From: Chloroflexi bacterium bin125
GTDB lineage: Bacteria; Chloroflexota; Dehalococcoidia; Bin125
DNA: 64,000 bases
Assembly (NCBI GenBank): GCA_002239025.1
Contig: MPNM01000001.1
Span: 383,026-447,025 of the forward strand
Reading direction: 5' to 3'
A program made the position numbers and the translations under genes. Below the pieces are notes generated by a model that ran no database searches, had not been told where the DNA came from, and was given only the letters and a program-made list of their open reading frames with translations. Shown here in pieces: positions 8,027 to 15,142 of the stretch; within the stretch, counting starts at the first letter, position 1; every line of letters starts with the position of its first letter.

Positions 8027-9457
8027 ATGACCCTGCCAAATGACGCCTGGGGACTGCCCCTGACGACCTCCGATGAAGCGGCTGAAGCGTATCGCGACGG
8101 AGTCGACCGGATGTTGTCGTATTCACTGGGCGTCGATGCGGCACTGGAGCGTGCGATTGAACTCGACCCGGAGTTTGCGCTGGCCCATTCGCAGTTGGGA
8201 CTCTTCCACCTGTTTCGCGGGAACGGCAAACGGGCGGCGGAACTGGCTAATCGGGCGGCAGAGCTTGCAGAACGAACCACTGCTCGCGAACAGCGGCATG
8301 CGGCCATTCTCGGCGCGGCCGCGCGCGGCAAGGCCTCCGACGCGCCGGCCCTGATCGCCGAACACCTTGACGACACTCCACGCGACGCCCCCATCGTGCT
8401 GCAGTGGCTGGGAGGCAACTTCTACGGCGGCGGAGTGGAGAAGCGTGAGCGCATGCTGGAGAAGTTCGACAGCCTGGCGCCGTCCTATGGCGAGGACTGG
8501 TGGTTCCTGAGCTGGCACGCCTTTGCCAACCACGAGATGGACCAACTGGAAACCGCCCGACGCCTGGTCGAGCGTTCACTCGATTTGCGGACAGCCAATG
8601 GACAGGCGGCGCACGCGATGTCGCATGTGTTCTTCGAGGAACACGATCTCACGGGCGGCTCCGACTTCCTCGGCGGATGGCTGACCGACAATCCCGATCG
8701 AGCCGGATTCTTCCGCCATCTGACCTGGCATCAGGCGCTGTTTCTGCTCGCGAACGGTCGCCGGTCCGACGCGCTCGCCTTGCAAGAAGAGACCATCCGC
8801 CCCGGTGCCGATGAGCATGGCGATGCGCTGGGCGAAGTCGCCGATGGCGCGTCCCTCTTGTGGCGCTGCCGTCTGCATGACAGCGTCGCCGGCAACGGGT
8901 CCGACGAATTCGACTGGCGAGCAATCGCCGATGTGGCCGACAAGGCCTTCCCGCGCGCCGGCACCGCCTGGGTTGACGTACACCGAGCCATGGCCCTGGC
9001 CGCACTCGGTGACGAGGTTGGGCTGGGCAAGTTGCTCGACGGCCTGCGTGAGGCAGAAGAGCGCGGCCATCCGACGGCAGGCACGGTTGTCGCTCCGGTG
9101 GTCGAAGCGCTGTCCGCTTTCGGACAGGGCGACTTTGAGTCCGCGGCGAACGGTCTCGCCGAAGTGCGCGGGTTGTTGGTCACGCTGGGTGGATCGAACG
9201 CCCAACGCGACGTGTTTGAAGAGACGCTGGTTGAGGCGCGCCTGCGAGCCGGTCAGATCGAGCAGGCGCTGGAACTGCTGCGAGAGCGGCTCGATCGAGG
9301 CGCGACCGCACGGGACCTGTTCCGCTGGGGTCGCGCTCAATCGGCGCTGGGAGAAATGACCGAGGCCAAAGCGTCGTTCCGTCGCGCTGCCAAGCTGTGG
9401 GCCGACGCCGATCGCGATGCGCCTGAGTTGCAGGCGCTTCGGGAGGCTGCCGCATGA
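8027..9457 (+). CDS. TTC38-type tetratricopeptide repeat protein
   Basis: 476 residues from the ATG at 8027, preceded by GAGGAGCT at a normal distance. The N-terminus DAWGLPLTTSDEAA followed by a repeat-type helix pair (ALERAIELDPEFALAH) matches the TTC38 family, all-helical soluble proteins of unknown biochemical role. Further TPR-like pairs are visible around residues 200-290 and in the last 100 residues (ALELLRERL, ASFRRAAKLW). No signal peptide or membrane helix is seen. The last four bases overlap the ClpS-like gene, implying coupled expression and perhaps a scaffold role in a proteolysis pathway (inference). Confidence 0.85.
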   Translation: MTLPNDAWGLPLTTSDEAAEAYRDGVDRMLSYSLGVDAALERAIELDPEFALAHSQLGLFHLFRGNGKRAAELANRAAELAERTTAREQRHAAILGAAARGKASDAPALIAEHLDDTPRDAPIVLQWLGGNFYGGGVEKRERMLEKFDSLAPSYGEDWWFLSWHAFANHEMDQLETARRLVERSLDLRTANGQAAHAMSHVFFEEHDLTGGSDFLGGWLTDNPDRAGFFRHLTWHQALFLLANGRRSDALALQEETIRPGADEHGDALGEVADGASLLWRCRLHDSVAGNGSDEFDWRAIADVADKAFPRAGTAWVDVHRAMALAALGDEVGLGKLLDGLREAEERGHPTAGTVVAPVVEALSAFGQGDFESAANGLAEVRGLLVTLGGSNAQRDVFEETLVEARLRAGQIEQALELLRERLDRGATARDLFRWGRAQSALGEMTEAKASFRRAAKLWADADRDAPELQALREAAA

Positions 9458-9798
9458 CCTCCCAGCCGTCTCTGCCGCGACCGGATGTCATCGTTGAGGA
9501 CGATGTCGACGCCGAGCGTGGCAGCGAGCTGGAAAAGCGGTTTCACCTCTTCCTGCATGACTCCGACGACCACACCTATGAGTACGTGATCGAGATGCTT
9601 GGGGCGGTGTTCGGCTATTCGAAGGAGAAGGCGTTCGCCATCGCCTCAATGATTGACGGGCAAGGTCGAGGCATCGTCGAGACAGCGGACTACGAGACGG
9701 TCAGGAAGCATCAAGATCAGATCCACGGCTGGGGTCCCGATCCACGCATCCCACACTGTTCCGGATCGCTCTCGGCAACCATCGAGGAAGCACCCTGA
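9454..9798 (+). CDS. clpS: ClpS-like Clp protease adaptor with altered N-degron pocket
   Basis: 114 residues. The ClpS fold is evident: FHLFLHDSDDHTYEYVIEML (30-49), then FGYSKEKAF and a C-terminal beta strand ending SATIEEA. Canonical ClpS proteins bind the alpha-amino group of N-degron substrates with an Asn-Asp pair and a His. Here the Asn is His35 (followed by Asp36) and the His position in the VHxxG motif is Asp68 (MIDGQG). Ligand choice may therefore differ from leucine/phenylalanine N-degrons. The gene overlaps the TTC38 gene by ATGA. No clpA or clpC lies in the window. Confidence 0.82.
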   Translation: MTSQPSLPRPDVIVEDDVDAERGSELEKRFHLFLHDSDDHTYEYVIEMLGAVFGYSKEKAFAIASMIDGQGRGIVETADYETVRKHQDQIHGWGPDPRIPHCSGSLSATIEEAP

Positions 9799-10000
9799 CC
9801 ATCGGTCCTCTTCCGTCATATCCGTGCTTGGCGCGGATATCTCGCCGCCTCGAGTACTGACGTTGGCGCCGAGCTCCGCGAGATTGCGTCTACGTGACGC
9901 GGCAGTGACGGATTCTTGGTTCTCGCAATTGCTCAAGCAGTCAGGACTGCAGCAATCAACGGACGATTGCCTCTAGCATCCGATCCAGTGGAGGTTCACG
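9799..10000. other. Intergenic spacer with a weak hairpin
   Basis: 202 bp between the ClpS-like gene and the first selenoprotein gene. A 7-bp inverted repeat (ATATCCG 9818-9824, CGGATAT 9834-9840) could end transcription, though no T-run follows. A GGAGG ribosome site lies just before the next ATG. The promoter of the selenoprotein pair is presumably here, but I cannot pick -35/-10 boxes with confidence. Confidence 0.4.
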
Positions 10001-11326
10001 ATGGTCCGCCTGAGCGATCTACACCCCGAAGAGGCTGAGCATATGCTCCAGCGTGCCGAGGGCTTGCGGCGGCGGGAGTTTGATTTCGATGCCACGTCCT
10101 GGATCACTCCGGCACCCCTGGCCGAGTCAACAATCGCTCTGATCACGACCGCCGCATTGCATCGCCGCGACGACATTCCCTTTCGCTTTGCCGATACTGG
10201 TTTCCGGCAGATACCCGACGACATCGATCGCAACGACCTGGTCCAGTCGCACATCAGCGTCAACTTCGACCGCACGCACTACCAACGCGACCTGAACGTC
10301 GTCTTGCCCCTCGATCGGATGCATGAGCTTGCCGACGCCGGCGAAATCGATGGCGTCTCTCCAATGCACTTCTCCATCCTTGGGGCGACCGACGCATTCA
10401 TGCTCGAGCCGTCTGCAGCGGAGATGGCTGAACGGATGCACAATCTGGGCGTCAACACGGCGCTGCTGGTTCCTGTTTGACCGGTCTGCACGGCCGCCGT
10501 CGGCGTCCTTTCACATTTCCTCCAGCGACGCGGCATCGCGACGACTAGTATCAGCTTGATTCGCGAACAGTCCGAAGCCGTGCGCCCGCCGCGAGCACTA
10601 TGGGTGCCCTTCCCGCTGGGACGACCACTCGGAGTAGCCGACAATCCCGACTTCCAGCGGGATGTACTGCGCAGTGCGCTGGAACTGCTGGAATCCGCCA
10701 CTGAACCGACCATCGTTGACTACCCGCACGAGGCGCCGGAGGGCGAGGGCGTCTGGGCCTGCGCCATTGAACTGCCGACGCCGGAAGTCAGCGAACTCGA
10801 AGCGTCGCTACGCCGAGAGATCGATTTGCTCATGCCCCGCTACGAGGAAGCGCGCCGACGCCGCGGCAGGACGACACTCGGGATGAGTGGCGCGAAACCT
10901 GAGGAGATTGACGCAGTGGTCTCGTTTGCTATTGCGGTCGCCGAGGGCTCCGGCTTCGAGGAGATTCCGAAGTCCGCGAGCGGGCCGGAGTGGATCCATC
11001 CGATGCCGATGTTGGTCCGCTTTGTGGTCGAGGACCTGCGAGCCTTCTACCAGGAGTCCGTGGCCTCGGACAACGGCGCTGCACCTCCATCCCAGCACGA
11101 CATGCACGCCTGGATCTTCGAACAGACCGCGCTTGGACGCCTGATCAAGCAGATCGCGCAGTTGATCAGCGACGATCACGATCCCCGTCTGCTCTTTGTG
11201 CGAGGGTTGCTCATCCCGGAAGGTTTCTGGGAAGGCGGACCAACCTTCGGCGGCCCGCCCCCCGGCGAGGATCCCCGCGAGTTCCTGATCCGCAGCCGAC
11301 GCTATCTTCGGGGTCAAGAAGCGTGA
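10001..11326 (+). CDS. PrdB/GrdB-like selenoprotein, copy 1 (in-frame UGA read as selenocysteine)
   Basis: The frame from 10001 meets TGA at 10478-10480 and continues open in the same frame to 11326, giving 441 residues with U160. Flanking residues are LLVPV-U-PVC, a UxxC redox centre. The sequence before it (ALITTAALHRRDD, then RQIPDDID, RDLNVVLPLDR, LGVNTALL) and after it (GIATTSISLI, PPRALWVPFPLG) follows selenoprotein B of proline/glycine reductases. Residues after about 245 form an extra domain (two-helix stretch SELEASLRREIDLLMP, later VVEDLRAFYQ and HDMHAWIFEQ) not found in PrdB. A hairpin starts 12 nt after the UGA. No PrdA/GrdE-type partner lies nearby, so the substrate is unknown. 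A second copy follows 54 bp later. Automatic annotation would split this gene at the UGA. Confidence 0.87.
10492..10508 (+). promoter_or_regulatory. Candidate bacterial SECIS hairpin, copy 1
   Basis: Arms GGCCGCC and GGCGTCC enclose a three-base loop GTC (10499-10501); six of seven pairs form, with one C-U mismatch. The loop begins 19 nt after the UGA, within the range used by SelB-read bacterial SECIS elements, whose loops carry a G-U. The same loop at the same distance occurs in copy 2. Confidence 0.65.
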
Positions 11327-11380
11327 AACTGGGTACCGCTCGAGTGCCTTCCCCGTTCCGTGATTGAGTGAGGGACAGCA

Positions 11381-12718
11381 ATGGTTCGTCTTGATGATCT
11401 GCACCCAGAGGAAGCGCATCACATGCGCAACATGGGCAAGCGCTTCGACCAGATGCCGCTCGACTCCACGCCGTTTGTAACGCCGCCGCCCCTGGCAGAG
11501 TCCACGGTCGCCCTGATCACGTCCGCTGGGCTGCATCGTCGCGACGACCGGCCGTTTCGCTTCGCCGATCAGGGCTATCGCGTCATCCCCAGCGACATCG
11601 ATCCCGCCGACCTCGTCCAAACCCAGGTCAGCGTCAACTTCGATCGCACTCACTACCAGCGCGACGTCAACGTAGTGCTACCGATTGATCGGCTTCGAGA
11701 ATTGGCCGACGCAGGAGAAATCGGGGCAGTGTCCGTGTATCACTACTCGGTCCTGGGCTCGAACCCCAATCCGGCATTGATGAAGGACGCGGCCGCCGAC
11801 CTGGCGCAACGTCTACACGACTCCGGTGTGCATTGCGCGATGCTGACACCCGTTTGACCGGCCTGCACGGGTACCGTCGGTACCCTCGCGCACTTCCTTG
11901 AAGAGGGCGGCATCGCCACCACCGGCATCAGTCTGATCCGCGAGCACACTGAAGTAGTCAACCCTCCGCGAGCGCTCTGGGTCCCGTTCCCGCTCGGGCG
12001 GCCCCTGGGCATTGCCGACGATGCTGAGTTCCAGACCGATGTCCTGCGCAGCGCTCTGCGACTGCTTGAGACAGCCACAGAACCAACAATCGAGGACTAC
12101 CCGCACGATGCGCCCGACGGCAACGGCGACGGCGTTTGGGCCTGCTCCATCGCCTTGCCCGAACCAGATGTCAGCGACCTGGAAGCCGGCCTGCGCCGCG
12201 AGGTGGACCTGCTCATTCCCTGGTACGAGGAGACGCGCCGCCGTCGAGGCAGGACCACCGTCGGCATGAGTGGAGCCACTCCAGATCAGATCGACAATCT
12301 GGTCTCCTTCGTCGTCGCCGGCGCCGAAGGCGCGGGGTTCGCCGAGGTCCCAGAAGCTGCCTCAGGTCCGACCTGGCGACACGCCATGCCCATGCTGCTG
12401 CGATTCGTGGTCGAGGACCTGCGCGCCTTCTATCAGGAGGCAGTTACGTCGAGACCCGGTACCTGGGCTCCTTCTCAACACGACATGCACACCTGGATCT
12501 TCGAACAGACCGCCTTCGGACGCGCCCTGCTCCAGATCGGTCATCAAATCGCAGCCGTAGGTGATCCGCCGCTGCTGATGATGCGTGGCTTCATGATCCC
12601 CGAGGGCTTCTGGGTCGAAGGTCCAACCTGGGGTCAACAGACCACCAACGTCGGCGGTCCCGAGTGGATTCGCCAGGCACAGGAATACCTGACCGGTGAG
12701 CCAACCGAGACTCGCTGA
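11381..12718 (+). CDS. PrdB/GrdB-like selenoprotein, copy 2 (in-frame UGA read as selenocysteine)
   Basis: Paralog of the preceding gene. TGA at 11855-11857 is in frame with sense codons to 12718, giving 445 residues with U159 in MLTPV-U-PAC. Conserved blocks are the same: MVRLDDLHPEEA at the start, ALITSAGLHRRDDRPFRFAD, RVIPSDID, RDVNVVLPIDRLRELAD, then after the Sec GIATTGISLIREH, PPRALWVPFPLGRPLG and a C-terminal domain with VVEDLRAFYQEAV and HDMHTWIFEQTAFGR. A GAGGGA ribosome site precedes the ATG. The two copies differ at many positions yet keep the UGA, the Cys three residues later and the hairpin, which argues against a sequencing error or pseudogene. Function is unknown; a thiol- or selenol-based reductase is likely. 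Confidence 0.87.
11869..11885 (+). promoter_or_regulatory. Candidate bacterial SECIS hairpin, copy 2
   Basis: A perfect 7-bp stem, GGGTACC / GGTACCC, closes the loop GTC (11876-11878). The loop starts 19 nt after the UGA, as in copy 1. Two stem pairs that are G-C and C-G in copy 1 are A-T and T-A here, a compensatory change made although the encoded residues differ. Confidence 0.72.
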
Positions 12719-12775
12719 CTGTTGCCAACGCCAGTAAGCTCCCGAAACAACTCGACGCGTCGGACGAGGTGAGGG

Positions 12776-14974
12776 GTGGCCGTGACTGAGCCAGATCGTC
12801 TGCTCTGCGCGCTCAAGGAGCATTACGGATACGAGTCGTTTCGTCCGCAACAGCGCGAGACGATTGAGCATGTGCTCTCGGGTGGCGATGCGCTTGTGCT
12901 GATGCCCACGGGCGGCGGCAAATCGCTCTGTTACCAGCTCCCGGCAATTCTCTCCGATGGACTGACCGTCGTGGTGTCGCCGCTGATTGCGTTGATGCAC
13001 GATCAGGTGCAGGCACTACAACGTGCCGGCGCGAAAGCGCAGTACTTGAACAGCACGATGTCGCCGATGGAGAGCTCGCAGGTCGAGCGGATGGTTGCCG
13101 ATGGTTCTGTCCAGTTGCTCTACGTCGCGCCGGAACGCGTCAACACCGACCGCTTCCGAGGCCTACTGGAGCGGCGCAATCCCAGCCTGATTGCGATCGA
13201 TGAAGCACATTGCATCTCGGAATGGGGTCACGAGTTCCGCCCCGACTACCGAGTCCTGCGCCGGTTGACTGAGCGGTTTGTCGATGTGCCAACCGTCGCC
13301 TGTACGGCGACCGCAACGCCGCAGGTCCAGCGCGACATCGTCGATCAACTCGATCGTCCGCGCATGGAGACGTTCATCACAGGGTTCATGCGCGAGAATC
13401 TGACGCTGCGCGTCGTTCCCAAGCGCAAAGCGCTGGATCGACTGGTCGGACGTCTGCAGCAGACGCCGGGCGAGGCGGCGATCGTCTACAGCCAGTCGCG
13501 CAACAGCACCGAAGAGAACGCCGCACAGTTTCGTCGCTATGGCATCAAAGCCGAGCACTACCACGGCGCAATGACAGGCGACGCCCGGCATGGTGTGCAG
13601 GACCGATTCCTGAGCGGCGAGACGCCCGTGATCTGCGCCACGATCGCCTTCGGCATGGGCATCGACAAGCCAGACATCCGGCTCGTCGCTCACCTCGACA
13701 TGCCGTCTTCGATTGAGTCCTACTACCAGGAGACCGGTCGCGCCGGTCGCGACGGCGAGCCGGCTGAATGCTTGATGTTCTACACGAAGGGCGTCTGGCA
13801 TCAGCAGATGTTCTTCATCAACCAACTTACCGACGACGCAGAACGGCAGCAGCGCATCAAACGGCTGCGGACGATGATGAACTTCAGCGAGCAATCGCAG
13901 TGCCGCTGGTCGAGAATCCTGCAGTACTTCGGAGAACAGCCTGCCTCGGCACAGTGCGGACACTGCGACAACTGTTTAGGTGAAACGGCTGACGACGTGA
14001 TTGCAGACACTCCACAGGCTGTCGACTCCGACGATCATCCGCCTCCGCCAGGACGCAACGAGCTGCGACCGCTGAGCGAATCCGAAGATGAATTGTACGA
14101 AGCGCTGAGGCAGACTCGCGCCCGATTGGCCAGGGACGAGGGCGTGTCGGCTTACGTCGTTGCCGGCAACAAAGACCTGGCCGCCCTGGCGAGAGCACGC
14201 CCGAGCAACCTGCGCGAACTGAAGCAGGTGAAAGGATTCGGCTCACGTAGAGCCGGGAAGTACGGCGAGGATCTGCTGGAAGTGATTGCGCAATTCATGG
14301 ATGAACGAGTGCACGACGGCCCCAATGACTCCCTATCGCCGCAGATGCAGATGCCAGCCGGTGACGGGTCCAGCGGAAACGAAGAGCCGCCGGAACAGTG
14401 GCAGCAACGATTTAACGCGCTCGCCACCTGGCGCTCAATCACGAGCGCCAAGGAAGAATTCGATCCATCCAGCCTGCTGACATTTCCCGCCATGCGACAA
14501 ATCGCTGAGTCGCCACCCAGTTCTGTCGAAGAGCTGGCCGCAGTAGAGGGCGTCGGGTCGCTCGCCATCGAGCGTTTCGCCGATCAACTCACAGCCATCC
14601 TGGGGATCGGGCAGGCTAAGCCGGCTCCTCCGGTGGCCGAACCTCTCACACAATCGGAACCTGTTCAGAGTTGGCTGACCACGCTCGAGCTCTACCAGTC
14701 GGGACACACTGTGCTTGCAATCGCCGAGCGCCGGATGCTGTCGCCCGCGACGATTGCCTCACACCTGACCACCGCAATGCGAAATGGGCGCCAGGTTGAT
14801 CTCACCCCGGCCTTGCCCCCGGTCGAGCAGATTCAAGAAGTGCGCCGCCAGTTGTCGAAGGATCCTGACGCCAGCACGGTTGTGATTCACGAACGAATCG
14901 AACACCGGCTCTCGCGGGCGGAGCTGCAACTGGTCATCGCCCATTTGAGGCCGCCGGAGGCCTTCAAGGACTAA
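12776..14974 (+). CDS. recQ: ATP-dependent DNA helicase RecQ
   Basis: 732 residues from GTG 12776; GTG 12782 fits the AGGGG ribosome site better. It unwinds 3'-to-5' in recombinational repair. Walker A PTGGGKS (44-50), DEAH box IDEAHCISEWGHEF, QETGRAGRDG of motif VI, and the four-cysteine zinc subdomain (QC, then CGHCDNC) are all present. The winged-helix RQC domain of E. coli RecQ is not recognisable: an acidic linker leads straight to a first HRDC domain (about 440-505). A second HRDC-like block (about 545-615) and a helix-turn-helix region (about 640-690) follow. It is convergent with lhr. Confidence 0.95.
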   Translation: MAVTEPDRLLCALKEHYGYESFRPQQRETIEHVLSGGDALVLMPTGGGKSLCYQLPAILSDGLTVVVSPLIALMHDQVQALQRAGAKAQYLNSTMSPMESSQVERMVADGSVQLLYVAPERVNTDRFRGLLERRNPSLIAIDEAHCISEWGHEFRPDYRVLRRLTERFVDVPTVACTATATPQVQRDIVDQLDRPRMETFITGFMRENLTLRVVPKRKALDRLVGRLQQTPGEAAIVYSQSRNSTEENAAQFRRYGIKAEHYHGAMTGDARHGVQDRFLSGETPVICATIAFGMGIDKPDIRLVAHLDMPSSIESYYQETGRAGRDGEPAECLMFYTKGVWHQQMFFINQLTDDAERQQRIKRLRTMMNFSEQSQCRWSRILQYFGEQPASAQCGHCDNCLGETADDVIADTPQAVDSDDHPPPPGRNELRPLSESEDELYEALRQTRARLARDEGVSAYVVAGNKDLAALARARPSNLRELKQVKGFGSRRAGKYGEDLLEVIAQFMDERVHDGPNDSLSPQMQMPAGDGSSGNEEPPEQWQQRFNALATWRSITSAKEEFDPSSLLTFPAMRQIAESPPSSVEELAAVEGVGSLAIERFADQLTAILGIGQAKPAPPVAEPLTQSEPVQSWLTTLELYQSGHTVLAIAERRMLSPATIASHLTTAMRNGRQVDLTPALPPVEQIQEVRRQLSKDPDASTVVIHERIEHRLSRAELQLVIAHLRPPEAFKD

Positions 14975-15010
14975 AGACAGGCTGCCGGGACACGTCTCGA
15001 CTGCTCCCAA

Positions 15011-15106
15011 TCCCCGCATTAAGCGGGGACCCGCTCGGGCGGGACGAGTGAGCTAGTGCCAAGGTCGCTTGCGAGGAAGGAGCAGGTCCCCGCGTGAAGC
15101 GGGGAC
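15011..15106. repeat. Paired CCCCGC/GCGGGG hairpins between recQ and lhr
   Basis: Two copies of the same stem, TCCCCGC...GCGGGGA (15011-15029) and GTCCCCGC...GCGGGGAC (15086-15106), with ATTAA and GTGAA loops, flank a smaller CCCGC/GCGGG stem (15030-15043). They lie between two convergent genes and may serve as transcription terminators in both directions, though there are no T-tracts. The duplicated core also fits a REP-like repeat. Confidence 0.6.
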
Positions 15107-15142
15107 TAGACGTGCAGCGCTGACGGAGTCTGTTGCAACGCG

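Noticed and set aside
10481-10493. A short CCG/CGG stem directly after the UGA as the SECIS
   Set aside because: Only three pairs, and too close to the UGA; the hairpin at 10492-10508 is stronger and conserved.
10556-11326. A separate gene starting after the UGA of selenoprotein copy 1
   Set aside because: The frame is continuous with the upstream part across the UGA, the bridging bases encode conserved family sequence, and no ribosome site precedes 10556.
12155-12718. A separate gene starting after the UGA of copy 2
   Set aside because: Same frame as 11381, same domain order as copy 1, and conserved residues lie between the UGA and this start.
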